The notes under the pieces were generated by a model that saw nothing but the letters and a program-made list of their open reading frames with translations, did not search any database and was not told the origin of the DNA. Position numbers and translations under genes: made by a program. A DNA stretch of 64,000 nt. It comes from Tateyamaria pelophila (GTDB lineage: Bacteria; Pseudomonadota; Alphaproteobacteria; Rhodobacterales; Rhodobacteraceae). The stretch spans positions 1-64,000 of the forward strand of contig NZ_JAIMIA010000011.1 of the NCBI RefSeq assembly GCF_019966495.1, in the 5' to 3' direction. Positions 9,294 through 17,825 of the stretch are shown here, one piece after another (the stretch's first letter is position 1; every line of letters begins with the position of its first letter).

Positions 9294-9533
9294 TCAGCGG
9301 CTTTCGGCGCCTGCAAAGGGAGTCGGGCTGCGCGGTGTTGGTACGAAGACCGCATCCTCAAGCGACGCGATGGCCGCCAATACGCGTTGCCGCTCTGCCA
9401 GCAGGTGATTGAACTGCGCGTCGCAACCGGCGACCGGTGTTGGATAATCCGTGATCTCGGCGTTCAGCAACTGGCGGGCGACAGCCAGTTCGGATCGGGC
9501 GGCCAGAATGCAGCTCTGGAACTCATCGGGCAT
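9294..9533 (-). CDS. Small helical hypothetical protein
   Basis: 79-residue protein of unknown function, predicted mainly helical (residues 3-30 and 40-67) with a Pro-rich tail, PTPRSPTPFAG. ATG 9533 is chosen because AAAAGGGGAGAG lies about 8 bases upstream; longer in-frame starts lack a site. It is downstream of the prpF-like gene and probably the last gene of the tctC-tctAB-prpF transcript. It also has its own upstream inverted repeat at 9555-9572. Confidence 0.6.
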   Translation of the reverse strand: MPDEFQSCILAARSELAVARQLLNAEITDYPTPVAGCDAQFNHLLAERQRVLAAIASLEDAVFVPTPRSPTPFAGAESR

Positions 9534-9554
9534 GTGCGTTTCTCTCCCCTTTTC

Positions 9555-9572
9555 AGTATACCGTAGTATACA
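9555..9572. promoter_or_regulatory. 7-4-7 inverted repeat between prpF-like and the 79-aa gene (candidate operator)
   Basis: On the minus strand the site reads TGTATAC-TACG-GTATACT, with inner arms GTATAC at 9566-9571 and 9556-9561. It has the same half-site and spacer length as the tcuA-side repeat at 8418-8435. It lies 22-39 bases upstream of the 79-aa gene start. The shared design suggests one regulator. Confidence 0.55.
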
Positions 9573-9585
9573 AAAATGAAAGATG

Positions 9586-10677
9586 TCAATTCCGCGCCCA
9601 AACAGTGCGCGGGACAAAGACGTCCCCCGCCGCCAGTTTGCGGGCCGTGCGCACCAATCCGGCAGAGTTCACGGCAAAACCAGCCGACGCGTTTTCGTAA
9701 TCCACAAGCACATCGATCTGACCGGAGGCATGCTCCAAAGTGATGTTGGCGGGCGTTTCGTTTGGTTTTGCCGCCAGACCTTCGGCAATACTGCCCGGTG
9801 TCAAAACGCAGGACGCCAAGCATTGAGCCCCAGTGACGGCCATGGCCGGGTGACATTTCCACGGCATGAAGTAACGGGTGGCAATCGTGCCACCTTGCGT
9901 GGCCGGCGCCAGCAACCCGAACTTGGGCGTGACGGATTTTGCAACGTCTCCCATGCCCATCAATGCACCCGCCTTGCGGCGCAATGCCTCCATCCGGGCG
10001 TAAAACTCCGTGTTCTCGTCCAGTTCCGCCGCGCTCTCGTACCCTGTCAGTCCAAAACTTTCGGCCCTGGCGATCACCATGGGCATGGCGACGTCCATGC
10101 ACGTCACGTCGATATCGTCGATCGTGTCGATCAGGTTGCCAGTCGGCAAGAATGCTCCGGTCACGCCCCCAACGGTTTCCATGAACTGCAAGGCGATGGG
10201 TGCGGACGTACCCGGCACGCCGTCGATCCGGGCCATGCCTTCATAGCTGACCTGCCCACCGGGCGTCTGTACGGTTGCGGCGACCTTTGCGCCTGTGTTG
10301 ACGGCCCGGATGTTCACACGCGTTTCTCCGTCCTGCGCCGGAACCAATCCCATCTCGATGGCCGCCGGGCCAACGCCCGTCAGGATGTTGCCGCAAGTCG
10401 GTTTGAAATCGACCAGCCTGTCTTCGACACTGACCTGAGCAAAGAAGTAATCCACGTCTGACCCGGCATCTTTCGATGGCGACAGCATCGCGACTTTGGT
10501 CGTCACCGCGTCCCCGCCGCCGATGCCGTCAATGTTCAGAGGTTGGCCCGATCCTACGATTGCGATCAGCACCTCGGCCAACGTCTCCAGATCTTGGGGC
10601 AGGTCAGCCCGGTTCATGTAAGGCCCGCGCGAGGTGCCACCGCGCATGAACAGGAAGGGGATCGCAGTTTGGGTCAT
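9586..10677 (-). CDS. PrpF-family isomerase, GalD (4-oxalomesaconate tautomerase)-like
   Basis: 363-residue member of the PrpF family (two diaminopimelate-epimerase-like lobes). It opens with IPFLFMRGGTSRGPYMNRADLP, the family hallmark. The SRG form resembles the 4-oxalomesaconate tautomerase branch (GalD) more than the methylaconitate isomerase PrpF, which usually has SKG. The family shifts protons or double bonds in unsaturated tricarboxylates such as aconitates. Placed between a TcuA-like oxidase and a Tct importer, a role with aconitate-type acids is plausible. It starts 43 bases after the permease gene. Confidence 0.82.
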   Translation of the reverse strand: MTQTAIPFLFMRGGTSRGPYMNRADLPQDLETLAEVLIAIVGSGQPLNIDGIGGGDAVTTKVAMLSPSKDAGSDVDYFFAQVSVEDRLVDFKPTCGNILTGVGPAAIEMGLVPAQDGETRVNIRAVNTGAKVAATVQTPGGQVSYEGMARIDGVPGTSAPIALQFMETVGGVTGAFLPTGNLIDTIDDIDVTCMDVAMPMVIARAESFGLTGYESAAELDENTEFYARMEALRRKAGALMGMGDVAKSVTPKFGLLAPATQGGTIATRYFMPWKCHPAMAVTGAQCLASCVLTPGSIAEGLAAKPNETPANITLEHASGQIDVLVDYENASAGFAVNSAGLVRTARKLAAGDVFVPRTVWARN

Positions 10678-10720
10678 CAGGTTTCCTTGGCCAAATAGTG
10701 AACGGGTACAGATGCTTGGA

Positions 10721-12748
10721 TCACCCGAAGGGCCACGGCAAGTCCGTGTACTCCTGAAGAAGGCCCGGCGGGAAATCCCGGTTCAACAGCCACGCCATAC
10801 CGCACATGAAGGCAATTCCCGCTGCCGTGTAGATCGCCGCGAACCTGCTCGACACGCCTGCCCGGAACTTCATGAAGCAAAACAGGAACACCCCAAGCGC
10901 AAGGATAAAGCCAAGCAGCGCCGTCAGAACCAGCAGCCCCATGAACCAAGCCAGCGTCGGCCAAAGTCCATGCGTTGCGTCCGCATCTTCACCCTCGCGT
11001 TCGCGGTCGGCAAAGATTGCATCTGTCTCGGGCTTGAGCATCATGCGGATGATCAACACCGCACAGCCCACCAGACACACCGCCCCCACAAACATCGGGA
11101 ATACACGGTCGCGGCTGTAAGACGGGATCGACGCCGCGTCATAGAACGCATAGGCGATATACCCCGTCACCAGCAACAGGAAGACCAGCGGCGCGCGCTT
11201 GGAGCCCGAGTTCACATCACCCTCGGCCAGAATGTTCTTGGCCTGACGCAAGCCCAGCACAACCGAAACGATGGTGATGATCAGCAAGATGATGACGATG
11301 GGCGAAAAGATGTAGTCGATGCCTTCGCCGAAGCTCTTGCGGAACCGAGATGCGGCGATCTGAACGGCTTGGTTGGCATAGTTTTCGGCCGGGGTCGCGA
11401 GGACAAAGCCGATCAGGAAGGCAGGCCGCGACCAGTCAAAGCGGCGCATCATGATACCGAGGAACCCAATGCCCAACAGCGCCACGAGGTCCATCAGGTT
11501 CTGGCCGGACTGGAACGCCGCAAAGCTGATGATCATGAACAGGAAAGGCGCCAGCAGCGCAAAGCGGATGGTCGTCAGCTTGGCGATACCGCCCGAGGCC
11601 GCGATGCAGATGACTGTGCCGACGACGTTGGCAAGCGCCAGCAACCAGACGATGGAATACGTGATGTCGAGGTTGTTTTGCAGCATGGCCGGGCCAACTT
11701 CGATCTGGCCGGAGCCCAGCAACGCAATCGCGCCGATAAAGATCGCCATGGAACCGGAGCCGGGAATGCCAAAGAGCAAGGTTGGCACCAGCCCGCCGCC
11801 TTCCTTGGCGTTGTTCGAGCTTTCCGGCCCAATCACGCCGCGCACTTCACCCTTGCCGAAGTTCGATTTGTCCTTGGTCGTCTGCACCGCATGCCCATAG
11901 GCGATCCAGTCGACAACCGATCCGCCCAGCCCCGGAATGACGCCCACGATAACGCCTATGATCGAGCAGCGCACCGAGAGCCAGATATTGGCGAACCAGT
12001 CCCTGACGCCGTCCAGCCAACCGCCACCCAATTGTGGCTCGCGGGAAATGGCGCGGTCCTGACGCAGCAGCGAGATGATCTCGGGGATGGCAAAGATGCC
12101 AAGGCCGACGATGACCAGTTTCAGCCCGTCGGTCAGATAGGGAAAGTCATAGGACGACATGCGCAAATCGCCCGACGACGCGCCCTCGCCTATGGTGCCG
12201 ATCAACATGCCAAGGCCAGCCGCCACGATCCCCTTGATCGCGACGCGGCCGGCAAGGATGCCGACCATCGAAAGACCAAAAATGGTGATCATCAACAATT
12301 CGGGCGTGCGAAACTCGAGCACGACGGGCCGGGCAATCAGGATAAAGACCGTCAGGAATGCCGCCCCGACCAGCCCACCGAAAAGCGACGAGGCAAAGGC
12401 TGCGGACAAGGCCCGCGCCGCCTGCCCCCGTTTGGCCATCGGAAAGCCGTCCAGCACCGTCGCCTGCGACGCGGACGAGCCCGGAATACCCATAAGGACC
12501 GACGCAAATGTGTCAGAGGTCGGCACCACGGCAACCATACCCACCATCAGGGCAAGACCCAGAATCGGGTCCATTCCGAACATGAATGGCAACAGCAGCG
12601 ACAGGCCGGCAATCCCGCCCAGACCGGGAAAGACGCCGATGCACAGCCCCATGACCACGCCCAACACCAGATAACCCAGAACAATCGGCTGCAAGATCAG
12701 CGACCACGCGTCGCCCAATGCAGGCAGTGCCTCCATGATGACTTCCAT
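10721..12748 (-). CDS. Fused TctA-TctB tripartite tricarboxylate transporter permease
   Basis: 675-residue inner-membrane protein. Residues about 1-500 are the large TctA permease (12 or so helices), with the paired signature loops GVFPGLGGIAGLSLLLPFMFGMDP near the start and GVIPGLGGSVVDWIAYGHA near residue 270. Residues about 520-675 are a TctB-like (DUF1468) four-helix small subunit, starting APLVFLLLVTGYIAYAFYDA. In most species TctB and TctA are separate genes with TctB first; here they are joined with TctA first. It follows tctC after a 69-base gap containing an attenuator-like hairpin, and should import a tri- or dicarboxylate with TctC. Confidence 0.93.
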   Translation of the reverse strand: MEVIMEALPALGDAWSLILQPIVLGYLVLGVVMGLCIGVFPGLGGIAGLSLLLPFMFGMDPILGLALMVGMVAVVPTSDTFASVLMGIPGSSASQATVLDGFPMAKRGQAARALSAAFASSLFGGLVGAAFLTVFILIARPVVLEFRTPELLMITIFGLSMVGILAGRVAIKGIVAAGLGMLIGTIGEGASSGDLRMSSYDFPYLTDGLKLVIVGLGIFAIPEIISLLRQDRAISREPQLGGGWLDGVRDWFANIWLSVRCSIIGVIVGVIPGLGGSVVDWIAYGHAVQTTKDKSNFGKGEVRGVIGPESSNNAKEGGGLVPTLLFGIPGSGSMAIFIGAIALLGSGQIEVGPAMLQNNLDITYSIVWLLALANVVGTVICIAASGGIAKLTTIRFALLAPFLFMIISFAAFQSGQNLMDLVALLGIGFLGIMMRRFDWSRPAFLIGFVLATPAENYANQAVQIAASRFRKSFGEGIDYIFSPIVIILLIITIVSVVLGLRQAKNILAEGDVNSGSKRAPLVFLLLVTGYIAYAFYDAASIPSYSRDRVFPMFVGAVCLVGCAVLIIRMMLKPETDAIFADREREGEDADATHGLWPTLAWFMGLLVLTALLGFILALGVFLFCFMKFRAGVSSRFAAIYTAAGIAFMCGMAWLLNRDFPPGLLQEYTDLPWPFG

Positions 12749-12775
12749 CAGCCGCTCCTCCCCTTCACTTGTGAA

Positions 12776-12803
12776 AACGCCCCGACCTCGCGGACGGGGC
12801 GTT
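12776..12803 (-). terminator. Attenuator-like hairpin between tctC and tctAB
   Basis: Arms AACGCCCCG (12776-12784) and CGGGGCGTT (12795-12803) with a 10-base loop. Read on the minus strand the hairpin runs into TTTTC. A partial intrinsic terminator between a binding-protein gene and its permease is a common way to keep the binding protein in excess. Confidence 0.7.
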
Positions 12804-12817
12804 CAAAAAGCGAAGGC

Positions 12818-13924
12818 TTAGTTCAGCGACACGCCGTACTTGTCCTGCAGCCAGTTCACGATGAACGCCTTGGCCTCGGGCGTCACCTGCGTGGCGCTGG
12901 CCTTGGCGGTTTCAGCCGCGGGACCGGTCATCTGCGGGTATTTACCCAGACGTGCACCCGAGATTTCGGCGAAATCCGGACGCGCTTTCACAGCTTCAAA
13001 GGCGGCCGTGTATGTCGCAATCGCATCGGGTGTGGCACCCTGTGGCAGGAACACCATCTTTTGCGCAGGGAATCCCGCGATAAAGAACGCTTTCCACGCA
13101 TCCCACTTTTCACCGGAGGTTTCACAAGCGGGTGTCGCTTCGCACACTTCCTTGAAGGTCGGGATGTCGGGGAAAGTCGGATCACGCACGATGTTGCCAT
13201 CATCATCCAGCGCGCCCCACGTCATCATCGGCACGGCAGTGCCCGCCTCGACCAGCGGTGCAACGCCGGACAGATAGGAGGACGATGTCTGATAGTCGAT
13301 GTTCGCTTCTCCGCGCTCGAACATCAGACGGCCATCACCGCGACCCTTGATGCCCATGACGCTTTCGACGTTCAGGCCCAGCATTTCCCATGCCAGTGTC
13401 GGCACCAGATCAAGACGGGTTGCGCCCTGGTTGCCATAGATGAAGTCTTCGCCTTGCAGTGGCGTCGCGTCCATGCCGTCCATCTTGGCTGCAAGCTCCG
13501 GCGGCAGATAGGCGACACCACCTGTGCCGGACGCGAGAACCACGTTCCAGTCTGCATATTCGAACTTAACCCGCGGATCGCCAAGCAGGTACGGGAACTG
13601 AGTGGAACCCGAAGACCCGAAGATCAACGTGCCATCGTCATAGGTTTGGTCCTGAAAGAAATTCGCGCCCTTGGTCGAACCGGCACCGGGCATGAATTTC
13701 ACGACAACCGTGGGCTGACCGGGCAACGCTTCGGACAGCAGCGGGGCATAGAAGTTGGCCCATTTGGCCGAACCGCCGGTCTCCGAGAATGGAATGATCC
13801 ATTCGACGGTTTTACCTTCCAGATCAATGCCGTGGCCGCCTGCATTGACTTGCAGGGCGAATGTTGCGGTGGCTGCGGCCACAAGGCCAGTGGCCACGCG
13901 ACGCGTGGTTTTGAAAGTGGACAT
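12818..13924 (-). CDS. tctC: TctC-type tricarboxylate-binding protein
   Basis: 368-residue periplasmic solute-binding protein of the Bug/TctC family. A signal peptide, STFKTTRRVATGLVAAATA, ends at about VNA-GG (residues 24-29). The mature part has VEWIIPFSETGGSAKWANFYAP and VVVKFMPGAGSTKGANFF, the family's two ligand loops. ATG 13924 is chosen since AGGGAGG precedes it and the signal peptide starts there. It is first in the transport operon and divergent from the TctD/TctE system that probably controls it. Confidence 0.92.
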   Translation of the reverse strand: MSTFKTTRRVATGLVAAATATFALQVNAGGHGIDLEGKTVEWIIPFSETGGSAKWANFYAPLLSEALPGQPTVVVKFMPGAGSTKGANFFQDQTYDDGTLIFGSSGSTQFPYLLGDPRVKFEYADWNVVLASGTGGVAYLPPELAAKMDGMDATPLQGEDFIYGNQGATRLDLVPTLAWEMLGLNVESVMGIKGRGDGRLMFERGEANIDYQTSSSYLSGVAPLVEAGTAVPMMTWGALDDDGNIVRDPTFPDIPTFKEVCEATPACETSGEKWDAWKAFFIAGFPAQKMVFLPQGATPDAIATYTAAFEAVKARPDFAEISGARLGKYPQMTGPAAETAKASATQVTPEAKAFIVNWLQDKYGVSLN

Positions 13925-14060
13925 ATGTTCCTCCCTTGAACGCGGCCCGAACCGGTGGATGGGCCAAAATAGAATCGTTTGGGGGTGTCCGCCCCCTTCT
14001 GATGACCAAGGCATGCGTTCTGAACCTTGCATGAAACTTGCGCACCTGCGAATTTATGCC

Positions 14061-14735
14061 ATGCGCATCACACTGGTCGAAGACAACACCAGCCTTGCCA
14101 AGGGCATCTGCTACCGTCTGCAGGACGCGGGCCATGCCGTCGATTTGTTGCATGACGGGCTGGAAGCACAAAGCTACTTGATGAGCGATGGTGCGGATAT
14201 GGTGATTCTGGATATCAACCTGCCCGGTGTTGATGGACTGACCTTGCTCAAGGAAATCCGCGACCGGGACGACATGCGGCCCGTGATCCTCTTGACCGCC
14301 CGCGCCGAAACCGAAGACCGCGTGATCGGGCTGGACGCAGGCGCCGATGACTACCTGATCAAGCCGTTCGAGATGGCCGAGTTGGAGGCCCGCGTCCGCG
14401 CACTGCTGCGCAGGCGGGCGGTTCCCCAGCAACGCATGCAATCTTTCGGCGCCCTGAGCTATGACGCGACCGGGCGCCAGTTGTTCGCGGGGGATGTCGA
14501 GATTGAGCTGCCACGGCGCGAGATGTCGGTGTTTGAATGCCTGCTTGGTGCCGATGGTCGGCTCGTCTCCAAGAACACCATGCTGGATTACGCTTACGGT
14601 GTTGGTGCGGATGTCGAGGAAACCGTTGTGGAAGTGTACGTTTCGCGCCTCCGGCGGCGCCTTGGCCCCCACGGCGTACAGATCAGGTCGCAGCGCGGGT
14701 TGGGATATCAGCTGTTGCTGGCCGATGACCCATGA
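14061..14735 (+). CDS. tctD: TctD-like OmpR-family response regulator
   Basis: 224-residue regulator. The receiver domain (1-115) has the acidic pocket E7/D8, the phosphoacceptor D51 in VILDINLPGVDG, and the conserved lysine in LIKPFEMAELE. The C-terminal winged helix (about 125-220) ends VEVYVSRLRRRLGPHGVQIRSQRGLGYQL. A start at 14031 (adding MKLAHLRIYA) is possible, but the family begins at RITLVEDN. It overlaps the sensor-kinase gene by 4 bases and is divergent from tctC, matching the known tctDE-tctCBA arrangement. Confidence 0.92.
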   Translation: MRITLVEDNTSLAKGICYRLQDAGHAVDLLHDGLEAQSYLMSDGADMVILDINLPGVDGLTLLKEIRDRDDMRPVILLTARAETEDRVIGLDAGADDYLIKPFEMAELEARVRALLRRRAVPQQRMQSFGALSYDATGRQLFAGDVEIELPRREMSVFECLLGADGRLVSKNTMLDYAYGVGADVEETVVEVYVSRLRRRLGPHGVQIRSQRGLGYQLLLADDP

Positions 14736-16111
14736 AAACGCAATCGCTGCGTACGCGCCTGATCCTGATCATATTGTCGCCGTTGCTCTTGATTTCCCTG
14801 CTCGCAGGGGCCTGGCAATTCAAAGCCACCGCCGACCGGGCCGAAGATATCTTTGACCGCGGGTTGTTGTCTGCGGCCCTGGCCATTTCACGCGATGTGG
14901 CGATATCCGATGGTGACGCCCTCAGCCCGGCCACCCGACGGTTGGTCAACGACACATCAGGAGGAGAGCTTTTCTACCATGTGTATGCCCCTGACGGGGT
15001 ATTTGTGACGGGCTACTCCACGCCACCGGTCTTGCCCAGAACCGCACCGGAAATCCTGACGGAGCCGCTGTTTTACGATGCGCGCTATCAGGAGCGCGAC
15101 GTGCGCGTGGTCCGATTTCAGGACGTCACCACCGTGAGCGAGGTCTCGGGCGTCTACAACATCACGGTCTGGCAAAACGCCGATGTGCGCGGCCGGTTTA
15201 TCCGTGAGGTCGTGTCGCGTTCCTTTGCCGTGATCGCCCTTCTGGTGATCTCGGTTGCATTGGTTGTCTGGTTCGGTGTCGGGCTGGGTCTCAAGCCGCT
15301 CTTGGACCTTGAAAGCGCCATTGCCAAACGCACCCCGACCGAGCTGAAACCGATACGCCGCGCCGTCCCCGTCGAGGCGCGGGGACTGGTCTCGACCCTG
15401 AACGCGCTGCTGGATCGGGTGTCACGGCGAATCAGTTCCAAGGACGAGTTCATCTCGAACGCCGCGCATCAACTGCGCAACCCGGTGGCCGGCGTTCTGG
15501 CTTTGGCCGAAGCCGTACAAACCGCACCGAATGCCGCCGCGGCCAAGGAGCGCAGTGCAGAATTGGTGGACGCCGCACGCGAGGCAAGCCAGTTGACCAA
15601 CCAATTGTTGTCCTTTGAACGGGCCAGCGGCACAGACGTGCTGAAGTCCGGCCAGCCATTGAATTTGAAGTCCATCGTGCAGCAAGTCAGTGAGCGTTTT
15701 GCCCTGCAGAACGCAGATTCCAGTGTGATCCTGCATTACGACCTGCCCCAGCGCGATGTGCCGGTCCGTGGAGATGAGATCATGCTGCAAGAGGCGATCC
15801 TCAACCTGTTGAACAACGCATTGGTGCATGGCGGAGCAGGCCTGTCCGAGATCCGGATCACGCTGTCCATGGATCGAACCAGCGCCCTGCTCTGCGTCGA
15901 GGACGACGGCGTGGGCATCCCCCCTGATCAGTTCATTCAGGCAATCAGCAGGTTCAGCCAAACCAATGGCGGACCCGGCAGCGGGTTAGGTTTGCCTATC
16001 GCCGCACGTGTCATGGAAAATCACGGCGGCACCCTCGAAATCATGGAGAGCGCCGGAGGCGCGTTCATCAAGGCCACTCTGCCCTTGTACAGATCGTCCG
16101 GCGCGGATTGA
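14732..16111 (+). CDS. tctE: TctE-like sensor histidine kinase
   Basis: 459-residue membrane kinase. A transmembrane segment at about 8-28 is followed by a periplasmic sensor part (about 30-160) and a second membrane segment, AVIALLVISVALVVWFGVGL. The H-box ISNAAHQLRNPVAGVLALAE carries the phosphorylated histidine. N-box LLNNALVHGG and G-boxes EDDGVGIPP and GSGLGLPIAA follow. Members of this family sense tricarboxylates such as citrate. It overlaps tctD (ATGA). Confidence 0.93.
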   Translation: MKTQSLRTRLILIILSPLLLISLLAGAWQFKATADRAEDIFDRGLLSAALAISRDVAISDGDALSPATRRLVNDTSGGELFYHVYAPDGVFVTGYSTPPVLPRTAPEILTEPLFYDARYQERDVRVVRFQDVTTVSEVSGVYNITVWQNADVRGRFIREVVSRSFAVIALLVISVALVVWFGVGLGLKPLLDLESAIAKRTPTELKPIRRAVPVEARGLVSTLNALLDRVSRRISSKDEFISNAAHQLRNPVAGVLALAEAVQTAPNAAAAKERSAELVDAAREASQLTNQLLSFERASGTDVLKSGQPLNLKSIVQQVSERFALQNADSSVILHYDLPQRDVPVRGDEIMLQEAILNLLNNALVHGGAGLSEIRITLSMDRTSALLCVEDDGVGIPPDQFIQAISRFSQTNGGPGSGLGLPIAARVMENHGGTLEIMESAGGAFIKATLPLYRSSGAD

Positions 16112-16244
16112 TCCACCCCGTAGAACGCTCTGCGTGCAGGACCTGTGGAACGATCTGCGATGCCCCTTCCGGGTTTTTGACGAACAAGACACGCGCTTAC
16201 GCCGCCAGATACATCAACACGCAGGCGCGTTCCAAGAACATCCC

Positions 16245-17825
16245 TCAGACAACCGGATTGGCGGCCATCCAGTCATCCAGTTTCGACACCTGTTCAGCAC
16301 TGAGCCGCAAGCCCAGCTTGTTGCGCCGCCAGACCACATCTTCGGCCGTGCGCGCGTATTCCTTTTTCATCAGCCAAATCACCTCGCGTTCGGTCAGGGT
16401 CGCGCCGAACTCAGCCCCAAGCTCTGTCACGTCGGTTGCGCCATCCAGAACATGCCAGGCATCCGTCCCATAAGCGCGGATCAGACGACGGGCCCAGAAC
16501 GGGCTGAGAAAGTCATGCTCGCTGCGCAAACGTGCGATCAGCCTGTCCACATCCGCGACCGCGAAATCACCGCCGGGCAAGGCAACACCCGCCGTCCAAT
16601 GGCCTGATGTGCCGGGAAAAAAAGGGATGATCTTGTCCATCGCGTCTTCGGCCAGCTTGCGATACGTCGTGATCTTGCCGCCAAAGATATTGAGGATCGG
16701 CGCCCCCTCGCCCGTATCCACCTTGAGCGTGTAATCGCGGGTCGCGGCCGTCGCACTGCTGACGCCATCGTCATAAAGCGGCCGCACACCGGAATACGTC
16801 CAGACGATATCGTCGATGCTGATGTCCTGCTTGAAATACCCATTGGCGAAATCGACCAGATAGCGCTGTTCCTCGGATGTGCACTCCGGACGGACATGGG
16901 GGTCGTGATGCTCAGCATCCGTGGTGCCGATCAGCGTGAAATCAGTCTCGTAGGGGATGGCAAAAATGATGCGCCCGTCGGTGCCCTGAAAGAAATAGCA
17001 TTTATCGTGCTCATAAAGACGCTTGGTCACGATGTGACTGCCGCGCACAAGGCGGACGCCTTCGTTCGATTTGATATGCACCTTTTGTTGAATGATATCG
17101 CCGACCCACGGGCCGCCCGCATTCACCAGCATCCGCGCCTTGACCACCTCCGTTTCGCCACTGTCGGTGTGGTGCAAGGTGATGTCCCAGTGATCCTCTG
17201 TCCGAGCGGCGGCTTCGACCCTGGTCCGGACCATGATCCGCGCACCGCGCTCTTCGGCGTCACGGGCGTTCAGGACGACCAGCCTGGAATCTTCGATCCA
17301 GCAGTCGGAATATTCAAACGCCTTTTGGAACCGATCTTCGAGCGGCGCACCTTCCTCGGTTCCGGCCAGTTTCAACGTCGTGGTCCCGGGCAAAATCTTG
17401 CGCCCGCCCAAATTGTCATAAAGGTACAGGCCAAAGCGGATCATCCACGCAGGCCGCCGCCCTTTCATCCACGGCATCACCCGGTTGAGGATACGCGAAA
17501 CAGGCGTCTCCCCCTCGAACCGCATATCCGGGCTGAAGGGCAGCACGAAGCGCATGGGCCAACTGATATGCGGCATGGCGCGCAGCAGCGTCTCTCGCTC
17601 TTCCAAAGCGTGGCGCACGAGATTGATCTCGAAATACTCGAGATATCTCAGACCGCCATGAAAGAGTTTTGTCGAAGCCGACGATGTCGCCGACGCCAGA
17701 TCGTTCATTTCGGCCAAGGCAACCGTCAACCCGCGCCCCGCGGCATCGCGCGCAATGCCGCAGCCATTGATACCGCCACCAATGACAAAGATGTCGTAGA
17801 CCTCAGAATTGCGATCCGTGTCCAA
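16245..17825 (-). CDS. glpD: Aerobic glycerol-3-phosphate dehydrogenase
   Basis: 526-residue FAD enzyme that oxidises sn-glycerol-3-phosphate to dihydroxyacetone phosphate and feeds electrons to quinone at the membrane. The N-terminal dinucleotide motif is IFVIGGGINGCGIARDAAGRG, followed by SSASTKLFHGGLRYLEYFE, a GlpD hallmark. It ends in the C-terminal helical DAO_C domain, where YARTAEDVVWRRNKLGL is typical. Length is normal. The gene stands alone here; no GlpF, GlpK or GlpR is nearby. Repeats of TTCGTTT upstream may be an operator. Confidence 0.97.
   Translation of the reverse strand: MDTDRNSEVYDIFVIGGGINGCGIARDAAGRGLTVALAEMNDLASATSSASTKLFHGGLRYLEYFEINLVRHALEERETLLRAMPHISWPMRFVLPFSPDMRFEGETPVSRILNRVMPWMKGRRPAWMIRFGLYLYDNLGGRKILPGTTTLKLAGTEEGAPLEDRFQKAFEYSDCWIEDSRLVVLNARDAEERGARIMVRTRVEAAARTEDHWDITLHHTDSGETEVVKARMLVNAGGPWVGDIIQQKVHIKSNEGVRLVRGSHIVTKRLYEHDKCYFFQGTDGRIIFAIPYETDFTLIGTTDAEHHDPHVRPECTSEEQRYLVDFANGYFKQDISIDDIVWTYSGVRPLYDDGVSSATAATRDYTLKVDTGEGAPILNIFGGKITTYRKLAEDAMDKIIPFFPGTSGHWTAGVALPGGDFAVADVDRLIARLRSEHDFLSPFWARRLIRAYGTDAWHVLDGATDVTELGAEFGATLTEREVIWLMKKEYARTAEDVVWRRNKLGLRLSAEQVSKLDDWMAANPVV

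Noticed and set aside
10634-13939. Plus-strand open frame of 1101 codons opposite tctAB and tctC
   Set aside because: It is the complement of two well-supported transporter genes; its sequence is Arg/His/Gln-rich with no domain, a normal by-product of GC-rich codon use.
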